63,117 nucleotides of DNA. Source: SHZL01 sp031362985. GTDB lineage: Bacteria; Pseudomonadota; Gammaproteobacteria; Xanthomonadales; SZUA-36. Made by a program: the position numbers and the translations under genes. Below the pieces are notes generated by a model. That model was given only the letters and a program-made list of their open reading frames with translations, was not told the origin of the DNA and ran no database searches. The DNA lies in assembly GCA_031362985.1 (NCBI GenBank), contig JANLTO010000101.1, positions 1 to 63,117 of the forward strand, read 5' to 3'. Below, piece after piece: positions 24,682-34,192 of this stretch (position 1 is its first letter; every line of letters starts with the position of its first letter).

Positions 24682-25356
24682 TCAGTTATTTGCGGCCAGA
24701 TCACTTGGCGGTTTGCTGGCTACCAGGCTGTGAATGGCCCGATGGGAGGCCTGTGCCACAGCCCGGAAATCGACCGTGATATAAGGTCCGAGTACGTGAA
24801 GAATCATGTCGTAGCCCTGGCAGATTGCCTCCGCGTCAAATTGACCGCCGTGGAATTCCACGAAATTTGGCCAGTTGTCGGAAATAATCCAGGTCGCGAT
24901 CACCAGCGAACGAACCAGCGCCGGATCCTCGTCGAACTGCATGATGCCGACACCGGACAGGGCGCGAAAGAAGCGCTCGATGGCAAGCAGCCGTTTCTCG
25001 CGGTGCTCGCGGTAGCGTCTGCGCAACAATATGTCCTGGCGCAGCAGGGAAGCCATTTCCCGGTAAAAAAACTCGAACTCAAGGATCAGCAATGACTGGC
25101 GCACATACATTTCAGCCATGTGTTCCAGCGTGGGATTAAGGTGATCGGCGGGCCATTCATCGTTCATCGAGTGGACGATTTGCTGGAAAATGGACTGAAT
25201 GATTTCCCCTTTGGTGCGAAAGTGATAATGCAGGTTGCCCCGGGAAATGCCGCATTCCTTGGCAATCCGGTTAGTCGATATCGTGTTGCTCCCATACCGG
25301 TTGAACAGTTCCAGGGCGGTGTCAATAATCAAACTCTGTGTTTCGCGTGTTGCCAT
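24682..25356 (-). CDS. TetR/AcrR family transcriptional regulator
   Basis: A 224-residue protein. N-terminal helix-turn-helix (~9-55): IDTALELFNRYGSNTISTNR followed by IAKECGISRGNLHYHFRTKG, the standard TetR signature. The C-terminal helical ligand domain has many aromatic and acidic residues. It lies between the VPS10 gene and the amidohydrolase-receptor operon, all on the same strand, and is the likely local regulator. The shared TTAGT-N9-CTAAA sites flanking its locus are candidate targets. Confidence 0.92.
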   Translation of the reverse strand: MATRETQSLIIDTALELFNRYGSNTISTNRIAKECGISRGNLHYHFRTKGEIIQSIFQQIVHSMNDEWPADHLNPTLEHMAEMYVRQSLLILEFEFFYREMASLLRQDILLRRRYREHREKRLLAIERFFRALSGVGIMQFDEDPALVRSLVIATWIISDNWPNFVEFHGGQFDAEAICQGYDMILHVLGPYITVDFRAVAQASHRAIHSLVASKPPSDLAANN

Positions 25357-25434
25357 GGCGGTGCGGGATTGACTCCAGGGTATTGGACACCCGCAAGACT
25401 ATAATCGACTCCCCCACCCGATGCACCGCTCCGT

Positions 25435-25451
25435 GACACCCTCCGGGTGTC
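25435..25451 (-). terminator. Possible hairpin after the VPS10 gene
   Basis: GACACCC-tcc-GGGTGTC is a perfect 7-bp stem with a 3-base loop, about 30 bp past the VPS10 stop. There is no following T-run, so it is only a weak terminator candidate or a transcript-end stabiliser. Confidence 0.3.
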
Positions 25452-25478
25452 GGCAAGATCGGCCGCTTTGGGGCCGCT

Positions 25479-28400
25479 TCAGGGAATGACCAATGGCGAA
25501 ACCTTTGCCTGGTCCAACGCGGCATTGAATGCAGCCAGCTCTTTCATGCCGATGTCGGCGGCATCCACCTTAAGGCCGGCCCAGGTCGCTTCAAGATCGG
25601 CGGCTCGCTTGACGATCCCCGCGGTGACCGGCGGATCCTGATCGGCCAGTGTCAGCACACGCAGTACCTGGGTTGACAGCAGCAGGCTGGGAATAGACAC
25701 AGTATCGCGCAGACCGCCGGGCAACGGGGCCTGGGGCAGATGAATTTCCCATGCCCGGATGCGAGCGATCAGCGTGTCAGCAGCGGTCTTGATGCCACCT
25801 GCCTCGGGCTTGCCCGCTGCTTGTTCAATCAGTTCCTGGGCTCGCCCGACAATGGAACGCATGCGGTTGGTCGTGGCGTGAATGTCGTTGACCAGAGCAT
25901 AAAGACCCAGGCTGATCTGCTGTTGCTCTGCCCAGGCTTTAGCATTCGCTGGTTCAACGCGCGGGTCTTGCAAGACGGTCACCGGTTGTTCGACCGATGT
26001 TTCACCAAGACTCAGGCGTGCGAGGTACGTGCCGGGAGGTACGCGCGGTGGGCGCTGGCTGACGTACCGAATGGTGTCAGCGACCGGCGTCATCGGCTCG
26101 CGATGTAAATTCCACACGGTCTCGTTCATGCCTGGATTGGTTCCCAGTGTGGGCGCTGCCGGCTCACCCTCAACACCCTTGACCAGGCTCTTTGGCGATT
26201 CCTCAGTTGGTTTACTCGAAAAACTGCGGATTACCGATCCATCGGCATTAAGAATTTCCAGCAGCAACGGGGTTTCCTCTGACACGTTCGCATCGGTCAG
26301 GGTGTAGCGGATCACCACTCCATCGGGTGGGTTGGGGCCTTCCTTTTGCGGCCATTGCGTGCTTTCAATGCGGTAGGCCGGTCGTGGCTCGAACAGTCGC
26401 AGGGTTTGGCTCTGTGCGTTGGCGTCAATCTGTCGCAGTGGCGTGATGTCATCCAGGATCCAGAAAGAACGCCCCTGGGTTGCCGCGACCAGGTCACCCT
26501 CCTGCACCCGCAGATCGGTAACAGGCACCTGTGGAAGATTCAGCTGCAGACTTTGCCATTGGGCTCCGTCATCGAAGGAAACGTAGACGCCGCGTTCGGT
26601 TCCGGCATACAGCAGTCCGCGCCGGACCGGGTCTTCGCGCACGGCGCGGGCAAAAGCCACCGCTGGAATACCGTTAACGATCAGGGTCCAGGAATGTCCA
26701 TAATCGCCGGTGCGATAGATCAATGGGCTGTCATCACCCAGCTTATAGCGGTTGACCGCGATGTAGGCACCTGCAGGGTCGTGGGGAGAGGCTTCGATCA
26801 TGTTGATCTGGCTCTCGGGCAAACCTTCTGGGGTCACGTTATCCCAGGTCTGGCCGCCATCGCGGGTAACGTGGACCATGCCATCATCAGAACCGGTCCA
26901 GAGTATGGCCGCATCGAGAGGCGACTCTGCCAGGTACAGCAACGTGCCGTAGTGCTCGCCACCGGCACCTTCGATCGACAGCGGTCCGCCGGTGGTTCCC
27001 TGCTTGCTGCGGTCGTTGCGCGTCAGATCACCACTGATCGCTTCCCAGTGCTGGCCCCGATCGGTTGATTTCAGCACCATCTGCGCGGCGTGATAAATCA
27101 CCTCGGGGTCAAATTTTGACACCACCACCGGCGCATTCCAGTTGAAACGGTAAGTCAGGTCTTTTGCCTGCATGAAACCGATGAACGCCGGGTACGCTTC
27201 GATACTGCGTTCAACGCCGGTCACATCATCGTATTCGCTGATTGTTCCCAGCAGGCTGGTGCTATAAACCAGGCGCGGGTCGTCCGGGTCGAAGGCGAAT
27301 TGCGCACTTTCGCCGCCGCCGACTGGCTTCCAGTCCGCCTGGCCAATGCCGGCATCAAAGGTCCGGCTGGCGATGCGGATCGAGGTGCTGTCCTGCTGGC
27401 CGGCATACAGCCGGTAGGGGAAGACACTGTCCGTGATGACGCGGTAAAGCTGTGCCGTCGGTTGATTATATTGGGTCGACCAGGTCTTGCCGCCGTTGAG
27501 CGAGACATTGGCGCCGCCATCGTTACCTTCCACCATGACGGCCGGGTCATCGGGATTGATCCACAAGTCGTGGTTGTCACCGTGAGGTGAGGTGATTTCG
27601 CTGAGGGTCTTGCCACCATCAATCGACTTCACCACCGAATTGGACAAAACGTATAGCGTGTCCTCGTCCCCGGGATCGGCGAATATGTGGGTGTAATACC
27701 AACCCCGGTCGCGAATGCCCTTGTCTTCGTTGACGCGCGACCAGTTCTCACCGCCGTCGTCGGAGCGGAAAATGCCACCTTCTGCCGCCTCGATCATGGC
27801 ATAGACACGATTGGGGTTGGCCGGTGAAACCGCCACGCCGGTATTGCCCATCAGCCCTGGTAGACCGTTCTCCAGCCGCCGCCAGGTTTCCCCGCCGTCG
27901 ATAGACTTATAAAGGCCGGAACCCGGACCGCCGGAACGAATCGTCCAGGGCGTGCGCTGGTGGTCCCAGGTGCCCGCATAGAGGATGTGCGGATTGTGCA
28001 TGTCCTGACTGAGGTCATGGACCCCGGTGCCCGGGTTGACGAACAAGGTTTGCCGCCAGGTGGCGCCACCATCAGTGGATTTGTAAACGCCGCGTTCCAC
28101 GGACTCCACCCAGGCATTGCCTTGCGCACCGACCCAGACCGTGTCCGGATCGTGCGGATCGACAACCACGATGGCAATATGCCGTGTCGGTTCCAGTCCA
28201 ATATGAGTCCAGCTCTTGCCGCCGTCGACCGACTTGTACATGCCATCGCCATCAGCAGTAGAAACCCCGCGTATGGGCGCCTCGCCGGTGCCGACATAGA
28301 TGATGTTGGCATCCGTTCGCGCCACGGCGATTGCACCGATGGTGACCGTGTTGAAAAAGCCGTCCGAGACGTTCTCCCAGCTCATACCGGCATCCGTGGT

Positions 28401-28658
28401 ACGCCACACACCGCCACCTGTTGCACCCATGTAAAACGTATGTGGCGCGGCGGGTACCCCAGCTACCGCGGTTACCCGCCCACCTCGCCAGGGCCCAACA
28501 TTGCGCCATTTGAGTGCCTGGTAGAGCGCGGGACCAGGGCTGGAAAATTCAGGCTGGCCGACCGCACCCATCATCAGGCCAGGGCCCAACAGCAGGAGCG
28601 CTGCAGCCATCAGATCTGGCAGGCGGAGGCGGTAATTGCGTCTTGAGAGGAAGGTCAT
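25479..28658 (-). CDS. VPS10/sortilin-like BNR-repeat exported protein
   Basis: The start at 28658 has AGGAGA 9 bases upstream and gives a signal peptide. The 1059-residue protein contains BNR/Asp-box repeats across most of its length (for example YKSVDGGKSWTHIG, YKSTDGGATWRQTL, TRDGGQTWDNVTPE), forming sialidase-like beta-propellers, then a C-terminal helical domain (~930-1059). These large proteins are common in organisms with many peptidases and TonB receptors, but their biochemical role is not established. The gene is divergent from the M13 metallopeptidase gene, with 268 bp between starts holding a candidate operator. Confidence 0.87.
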   Translation of the reverse strand: MTFLSRRNYRLRLPDLMAAALLLLGPGLMMGAVGQPEFSSPGPALYQALKWRNVGPWRGGRVTAVAGVPAAPHTFYMGATGGGVWRTTDAGMSWENVSDGFFNTVTIGAIAVARTDANIIYVGTGEAPIRGVSTADGDGMYKSVDGGKSWTHIGLEPTRHIAIVVVDPHDPDTVWVGAQGNAWVESVERGVYKSTDGGATWRQTLFVNPGTGVHDLSQDMHNPHILYAGTWDHQRTPWTIRSGGPGSGLYKSIDGGETWRRLENGLPGLMGNTGVAVSPANPNRVYAMIEAAEGGIFRSDDGGENWSRVNEDKGIRDRGWYYTHIFADPGDEDTLYVLSNSVVKSIDGGKTLSEITSPHGDNHDLWINPDDPAVMVEGNDGGANVSLNGGKTWSTQYNQPTAQLYRVITDSVFPYRLYAGQQDSTSIRIASRTFDAGIGQADWKPVGGGESAQFAFDPDDPRLVYSTSLLGTISEYDDVTGVERSIEAYPAFIGFMQAKDLTYRFNWNAPVVVSKFDPEVIYHAAQMVLKSTDRGQHWEAISGDLTRNDRSKQGTTGGPLSIEGAGGEHYGTLLYLAESPLDAAILWTGSDDGMVHVTRDGGQTWDNVTPEGLPESQINMIEASPHDPAGAYIAVNRYKLGDDSPLIYRTGDYGHSWTLIVNGIPAVAFARAVREDPVRRGLLYAGTERGVYVSFDDGAQWQSLQLNLPQVPVTDLRVQEGDLVAATQGRSFWILDDITPLRQIDANAQSQTLRLFEPRPAYRIESTQWPQKEGPNPPDGVVIRYTLTDANVSEETPLLLEILNADGSVIRSFSSKPTEESPKSLVKGVEGEPAAPTLGTNPGMNETVWNLHREPMTPVADTIRYVSQRPPRVPPGTYLARLSLGETSVEQPVTVLQDPRVEPANAKAWAEQQQISLGLYALVNDIHATTNRMRSIVGRAQELIEQAAGKPEAGGIKTAADTLIARIRAWEIHLPQAPLPGGLRDTVSIPSLLLSTQVLRVLTLADQDPPVTAGIVKRAADLEATWAGLKVDAADIGMKELAAFNAALDQAKVSPLVIP

Positions 28659-28763
28659 CAAAAATTCTCCTGCACAGTGCCATGCGCGCACTGCAACGAT
28701 GCTATTTAATGGGGACGGGTTGCCCAGTAATTCCACAGTTACCGCCTATGCGCAAGGTCACTG

Positions 28764-28782
28764 TTAGTCCTGGTTGACTAAA
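28764..28782. promoter_or_regulatory. Candidate operator TTAGT-N9-CTAAA between divergent VPS10 and M13 genes
   Basis: TTAGT (28764-28768) and CTAAA (28778-28782) have the same 9-bp spacing as the site at 24628. Here the dyad extends to TTAGTC-ctggtt-GACTAA. The surrounding gap also has ATGCGCA/TGCGCAT arms about 45 bp apart. Confidence 0.4.
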
Positions 28783-28926
28783 ACTCTGCCGCTTGTGCGC
28801 ATATCAACCCAAATGGCCCCCCGAACTACGACTTTTGGCACTGTATCCGCCGGGCGCGCCGCCTTATTCTCCGCCCAAGCGCAATGTAGCAAACCACACT
28901 AGGAAAACTTCCATCAGGAAACCAGC

Positions 28927-31032
28927 ATGAACAAACTCATTACCGCATCGGCTTTCGCCCTGCTGCTCAGCGCCTGCGCGCAAAAAGATTCCGAACCCGT
29001 TGCCGCCGCCCAGGTTCCAGCCGAAACCCCGGACACGGCCACGATGGTCGATAAACAAGAAGTCGACGAACCCGCAGTCGAGCAGCACTCCGGCCTCATT
29101 CTGGAGTACATGGACACCAAGGTCCGCCCTGGCAATGATTTCAATGCATTCGTTAACGGTACCTGGATGGCAACCGCAGTCATTCCTCCCGATCGGGCGA
29201 GCGACAGCGTAGGGCTGATGGTGCACGAGCAGTCGCAGGCCAACGTCAAGATCATCATCGAGGAAGCGGCCAACGGCGACTTTGCGCAGGGCACTGACGA
29301 GCAAAAAGTGGGCGATTTCTACAAATCCTATATGAACGTGGAGACCCGGAATAATCTCGGGATGGCGCCACTTGCAGCAGAGTTCGCCACGATCGACGCT
29401 TTGGAAAGTTACCAGCAACTCGCCATTTACTTTGCCGACGCCAACAAGATCGGCGTGGGCGTGCCGTTTTCACTCAATCAATACGTCGATTTCAAAGACC
29501 CCAATACCTACATGATGTACGCCTACCAGGGCGGGCTCGGCCTGCCGGACCGGGAGTACTACTTCGAGAAAGGCGAAAAGTCCGAAGGCATACGCCAGGC
29601 CTATGTGGCTCACATCGAAAAGATGTTCGGGCTGGCAGGGTTGCCCGACGGCGCAGCTGCTGCCAAAACCATCATGGCGCTGGAAACACGCATGGCCGCG
29701 GAGCAGATGAAGAAAGAACAAACCCGCGACATGGTGGCGCTGTACAACAAGATTCCGCTTGCGGAACTCCCTGAACTGATGCCCAACTTTGACTGGGATG
29801 ACTACCTCAAGGCAGCCATTATCAGCGATATCGACGGGCTGGTGGTCATGCAGCTGGATTACATGCGCGCCCTGGATGGCATCATCCAGGAAACCGGCAT
29901 GGATGTGTGGAAGACCTACCTGAAATGGGCTGTACTCAATGCCAATGCCGGCCTGCTCAGTGCCGCCATCGACGACCAAAACTTCGACTTCTATTCCAGG
30001 ACCCTGCAGGGCATCGAGCAGCAGCTACCGCCATGGAAGCGCGCCGTGGCCACGGTCGATGGCAACGTTGGTGAAGTGGTTGGGAAGGTTTACGTGGCGC
30101 GGCATTTTCCGCCAGAAGCCAAGGAAGCTATGCTGGAACTGGTCAACAACCTGATCAAGGCCTACGAAATCAGCATTAAAGAGCTCGACTGGATGGGCGA
30201 TGCAACCAAGGCCGAGGCCCTGGACAAACTCTCCAAGTTTACCCCCAAGATCGGCTACCCGGATAAGTGGAAAGATTACTCGGCACTTGAGATCAGTGAG
30301 GACGATCTCGTCGGCAACATCCATCGCTCAGCTTTGTTCGTGTACGAAGATCATGCCAAGCGCCAGGCCGGTCCAGTCGACCGCAGCGAATGGGGCATGA
30401 CACCGCAGACGGTGAACGCCTATTACAACCCGCCGCTGAATGAAATCGTGTTTCCGGCCGCCATCCTGCAGCCACCGTTCTTCGATCTGAACGCTGAAGC
30501 CGCGGTGAACTACGGTTCCATCGGCGCCGTGATCGGTCACGAAATCGGGCATGGATTTGACGATTCCGGCAGCACCTTTGACGGTGATGGCGTGCTGCGC
30601 AACTGGTGGACGGAGGAGGACAAGGCCGAGTTCAAGGCCCGCACGGCCAAACTGGTTGAGCAGTATTCGCAGTTCAAGCCCTTCGATGACCTGGCCGTTA
30701 ATGGCGAGTACACCCTCGGTGAAAACATCGGCGACCTTGGCGGCCTGAGCATTGCGCTCAAGGCCTATCACCTGTCACTCAATGGCCAGCCAGCACCCGT
30801 GCTGGATGACTACACCGGCGATCAGCGTGTGTTCATCGGCTACGCGCAGGGTTGGCGCGGAATTACCCGTGATGAAGCCCTGCGCCAGCAGATCGCCACG
30901 GACCCGCACTCACCCAGGCAGTACCGGGTCAATGGCGTGGTCAGAAACGTACCGGAATTCTATGAGGCGTTCGACGTAAATGAAACGGATGCGCTGTACG
31001 TGCCTGCCGAAGAACGCGTCAAGATCTGGTAA
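28927..31032 (+). CDS. pepO: M13-family zinc metallopeptidase (PepO/neprilysin-like) lipoprotein
   Basis: A 701-residue protein with a lipoprotein signal (lipobox LLSAC, then AQK). The catalytic domain has HEIGH (538-542) and ENIGD (599-603) supplying zinc ligands, preceded by the NAYYNPPLNEIVFPA substrate-binding strand (~498-512). M13 enzymes cut small peptides at hydrophobic residues. The expected site is the periplasm, anchored to a membrane. It is transcribed away from the VPS10 gene and fits a peptide-use locus together with the amidohydrolases and the receptor. Confidence 0.93.
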   Translation: MNKLITASAFALLLSACAQKDSEPVAAAQVPAETPDTATMVDKQEVDEPAVEQHSGLILEYMDTKVRPGNDFNAFVNGTWMATAVIPPDRASDSVGLMVHEQSQANVKIIIEEAANGDFAQGTDEQKVGDFYKSYMNVETRNNLGMAPLAAEFATIDALESYQQLAIYFADANKIGVGVPFSLNQYVDFKDPNTYMMYAYQGGLGLPDREYYFEKGEKSEGIRQAYVAHIEKMFGLAGLPDGAAAAKTIMALETRMAAEQMKKEQTRDMVALYNKIPLAELPELMPNFDWDDYLKAAIISDIDGLVVMQLDYMRALDGIIQETGMDVWKTYLKWAVLNANAGLLSAAIDDQNFDFYSRTLQGIEQQLPPWKRAVATVDGNVGEVVGKVYVARHFPPEAKEAMLELVNNLIKAYEISIKELDWMGDATKAEALDKLSKFTPKIGYPDKWKDYSALEISEDDLVGNIHRSALFVYEDHAKRQAGPVDRSEWGMTPQTVNAYYNPPLNEIVFPAAILQPPFFDLNAEAAVNYGSIGAVIGHEIGHGFDDSGSTFDGDGVLRNWWTEEDKAEFKARTAKLVEQYSQFKPFDDLAVNGEYTLGENIGDLGGLSIALKAYHLSLNGQPAPVLDDYTGDQRVFIGYAQGWRGITRDEALRQQIATDPHSPRQYRVNGVVRNVPEFYEAFDVNETDALYVPAEERVKIW

Positions 31033-31171
31033 TCCGGGCAGCTTTTCCAAGTCATTGTCGCCCGGTGTTACCAGCGCGCGATACTTGCTATGCGGCGCGA
31101 ACGGTGCACGCACCATGTAGGCGCGCTTGTCCGAGAACAGAAATGACCCGCTCGTGCCTCGGAGGATCGCC

Positions 31172-33427
31172 ATGAGTTCAAAATCTGCTACCCGCATTGC
31201 ACACCGCATCTGCCCCTTTTGCGAGGCGTGTTGTGGCCTGGAGTTGAAAATTACCGGCGACACGGTGACGGCAGTTCGCGGCCAGGATTCGGATGTCTTT
31301 TCGGCGGGCTACATCTGTCCCAAGGGCGTGGCGATGAAGGACCTGCATGACGATCCAGACAGGCTGCGGCGGCCCCTGGTGAAGCGCAAGGGACAATTTG
31401 TCGAGGTGAGCTGGGACGAGGCCTTTGCCGAAATTGACCGGCGCTTGCCGCCGATTCTGGCGCGTGACGGCAAGGACGCTGTGGGCATTTCGCTGGGTAA
31501 TCCCGTGGCGCACAAGTTGGGTTTGCTGCTCTACGGTGCCCGGTTGGCGAGAGGAATCGGGACGCGCAGTGTATTCTCGGCCTCCACCCTGGATCAAATG
31601 CCCAAGCAGTTGTCGTCGGGCCTGATGTTCGGCGGCTGGCTGTCGATACCCGTGCCGGATATTGAGCGCACCGACCTGTTGATTGTCCTCGGCGCCAATC
31701 CGGTCGCGTCCAACGGCAGTCTGTGGACTGTGCCGGATTTTCGCGGCAAGGCCAAGGCGATGAAGGCGCGCGGCGGCAAGATGATTGTGATTGACCCGCG
31801 CCGCACCGAGACCGCTGAGATTGCCGATCATCATTTGTTTATCCGCCCCGGCGGGGACGTGTTTTTGTTGCTGGGCATGGTCCATACGCTGTTCGCCGAC
31901 AAACTGGTCAAGCTGGGACGCCTGGCCGAGCACACCGCAGGACTTGCCAGGGTGGAGGAAGCTGTGGCGCGCTTTTCGCCCAAAGTGGTGGCCGCGCGTT
32001 GCGGCATGGACGCCGGATCGATTCGTGACCTGACGCGCATGCTGGCCAATACACCGCGCGGGGCGCTGTATTCGCGCATTGGCACCTGCACACAGGAGTT
32101 TGGCACCCTCGGTAGCTGGCTGGTGGATGTGATCAACGTACTAACCGGTCATCTCGATGCCGAAGGCGGCGTCATGTTTCCCAAGGCGGCGGCGTTTGCC
32201 GCCAACACCCACGGCGCGCCGGGCTTTGGCCGTGGCGTGACGACAGGCCGCCATCACAGCCGCGTCTCGAATGCACCAGAAGTCTATGGCGAATTGCCGA
32301 TGGGCTGTCTGGCCGAAGAAATCGACACGCCGGGCAGCGGCCAAATCAAGGCTTTGATCACCGTCGCCAGCAACCCGGTGCTGTCGGCACCGAACGGCAA
32401 GCGCCTGTCGGCGGCTCTGGATCAACTGGACTTAATGGTCAGCGTGGATATTTATGTGAATGAAACCACCCGCCACGCCGACGTGATCCTGCCGGGGCGT
32501 TCGCCTCTGGAAGATGGGCATTACGATGTCGCCTTCCCCCAGTTTTCCTTCCGCAACCACGCCCGTTACAGTGAGCCGGTATTCGAGTCGGCGCCGGGGC
32601 AACCCGCGGAGTGGGAGATATTGCTGCGCTTGAAGGCGATTGCCGCCGGGCGTGGTGCCACGGTGGATACGAGGCAACTCGACGATGAAGCCTTTGTCGC
32701 GGAAGTTGAAAAGCAGGCGGGGCCGATGGCCAACGCGGTATTGGCGTCGCTGGTTGATCGCACCGGCCCTGAGCGGCTGATCGATTACGCGCTGCGGGGC
32801 GGACCTTACGGTGACAAATTCGGCGCTAACCCCAGGGGCCTGACGCTGGAAAAAGTCAAGGCGGCACCCGGTGGCGTCGATCTGGGGCCCCTTAAGGCGC
32901 GAATCCCGGAGGTTTTGCGTACTCCGTCCGGAAAAATCGAGCTGGCACCGCCGCTCCTGATTGCCGATCTCGACCGTGTGGCGGCGGATTTGGGCCGACC
33001 CGTGCCGGAAATGGTGATTGTCGGTCGTCGTGATCTGCGTTCAAACAATAGCTGGATGCACAACCTGCCGGTGCTGGCGAAAGGCCCGTTTCGCTGTACC
33101 GCCCTGGTTCATCCGGGCGACGCTGCCCGCCTGGGTCTGGTTGACGGCGGCATGGCCGCCATCGCAACTGCGACCGGCCGGATTGAAGCGCAGGTGGAAT
33201 TCAGCGACGGGATGATGCCCGGCGTGGTCAGCCTGCCGCATGGATGGGGACACGATCAACCCGGCACAATGCTGCACCTCGCCTCGGCTCGCCCGGGGGC
33301 CAACCTCAATGCGCTGTTCGACGAGAAACAACGTGATCCGTTGTCCGGGAATTCGGTGCTGTCGGGGATTGCCGTTGAGATTAGCCCCCTGCAGGCCTCA
33401 GACAGAATCGCTGTCCGTTCCCCTTGA
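31172..33427 (+). CDS. Molybdopterin-dependent oxidoreductase with N-terminal [4Fe-4S] site
   Basis: The ATG at 31172 has GGAGG 11 bases upstream. The 751-residue protein begins with cysteines 14, 17, 21 and 49 (CPFCEACC ... YICPKG), an iron-sulfur site of the formate dehydrogenase/nitrate reductase superfamily, followed by the Mo-bis-MGD domains. Near the C terminus PHGWGHDQPG marks the MGD-binding module. There is no Tat signal, so it should be cytoplasmic. No partner subunits or cofactor genes lie nearby, so substrate and electron acceptor are unknown; orphan members of this group are often called 'molybdopterin oxidoreductase' only. Confidence 0.88.
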   Translation: MSSKSATRIAHRICPFCEACCGLELKITGDTVTAVRGQDSDVFSAGYICPKGVAMKDLHDDPDRLRRPLVKRKGQFVEVSWDEAFAEIDRRLPPILARDGKDAVGISLGNPVAHKLGLLLYGARLARGIGTRSVFSASTLDQMPKQLSSGLMFGGWLSIPVPDIERTDLLIVLGANPVASNGSLWTVPDFRGKAKAMKARGGKMIVIDPRRTETAEIADHHLFIRPGGDVFLLLGMVHTLFADKLVKLGRLAEHTAGLARVEEAVARFSPKVVAARCGMDAGSIRDLTRMLANTPRGALYSRIGTCTQEFGTLGSWLVDVINVLTGHLDAEGGVMFPKAAAFAANTHGAPGFGRGVTTGRHHSRVSNAPEVYGELPMGCLAEEIDTPGSGQIKALITVASNPVLSAPNGKRLSAALDQLDLMVSVDIYVNETTRHADVILPGRSPLEDGHYDVAFPQFSFRNHARYSEPVFESAPGQPAEWEILLRLKAIAAGRGATVDTRQLDDEAFVAEVEKQAGPMANAVLASLVDRTGPERLIDYALRGGPYGDKFGANPRGLTLEKVKAAPGGVDLGPLKARIPEVLRTPSGKIELAPPLLIADLDRVAADLGRPVPEMVIVGRRDLRSNNSWMHNLPVLAKGPFRCTALVHPGDAARLGLVDGGMAAIATATGRIEAQVEFSDGMMPGVVSLPHGWGHDQPGTMLHLASARPGANLNALFDEKQRDPLSGNSVLSGIAVEISPLQASDRIAVRSP

Positions 33428-33517
33428 AGAGGCCATGGCTCGGCTCGAAGCTCGTTTCAAGGGATGAAGGTATCCTTGCACCCCGCGGCCGAGAATGACA
33501 ATTGAATACCCGCTTCA

Positions 33518-33550
33518 AACACCGGGCCCACGTCATTGACACCCGGTGTT
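33518..33550. terminator. Hairpin between convergent genes
   Basis: AACACCGGG (33518-33526) and CCCGGTGTT (33542-33550) form a perfect 9-bp stem with a 15-base loop in the gap between the oxidoreductase and the convergent decarboxylase gene. There is no clean T-run on either side, so termination is plausible but unproven. Confidence 0.4.
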
Positions 33551-33625
33551 CAGCGGGGGTTTGGTTCTCTTCTGCTGTTGTTTCTGCTTTGCTTTTACGC
33601 CGCTCTAGCGGTGTTACCAGCGCGG

Positions 33626-34180
33626 CTAAGTCTCCGATGCCGCCCGCGCCAACACTTCGAGCCCATCCGACTCGATCTCGAGCGGCACATTGAGCAGGTT
33701 GTAGAAGTTCTCGATCGCATTGCAGAGCGTCAGCTCCGCGATCTCACGATCGTCAAAGCGCTTGCGCAGCTCGGCGAACGTCGCGTCGCTCACCTTTTTC
33801 GAGAGCGTCGCTTGTTCGACGAAAGCCAGCGCTGCGCGCTCGCGTGGGTCGAACGCTGTGCTGGTGCGCCACTCCGCGAGCGCGTCGAACTTCGCGGTGC
33901 CCAGCTTCTGGCGAATCACGAAAGCGCGTTTGATGTCCTGACAGAACGCGCAACCATTCAGCATCGCGACGTGGGTGGTGGCGAGCATGCGCAGCAGAGG
34001 CGAGAGCTTGGCGCCGAACATCTCGAAACGCAGGAAGGCGAGCGAGATGCGCCACGCAGCAGGCACGCGGTTGTAGATAACCTGCGGCGGCGTAATGGGC
34101 CGACCGAGCTGGCTCTTCACGGCGAATGTGAGGAGCCTGCCGAGCAGGCTGGACGGCTTTTCGATCGGGGCGAGTCGCAT
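33626..34180 (-). CDS. Carboxymuconolactone decarboxylase/AhpD-like protein
   Basis: A 184-residue all-helical protein with the CMD/AhpD redox motif NGCAFCQDIKRA (CxxC at ~74-77) and a neighbouring HVAML histidine. AhpD-type proteins are thiol peroxidase partners or alkylhydroperoxidases. The gene is followed 5'-ward by a small membrane protein gene on the same strand (12-bp gap), giving a two-gene unit. Both look richer in TCG/GCG-type codons than their neighbours, which hints at transfer, but I did not calculate this. Confidence 0.85.
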   Translation of the reverse strand: MRLAPIEKPSSLLGRLLTFAVKSQLGRPITPPQVIYNRVPAAWRISLAFLRFEMFGAKLSPLLRMLATTHVAMLNGCAFCQDIKRAFVIRQKLGTAKFDALAEWRTSTAFDPRERAALAFVEQATLSKKVSDATFAELRKRFDDREIAELTLCNAIENFYNLLNVPLEIESDGLEVLARAASET

Positions 34181-34192
34181 GCAAGGCTCCTG

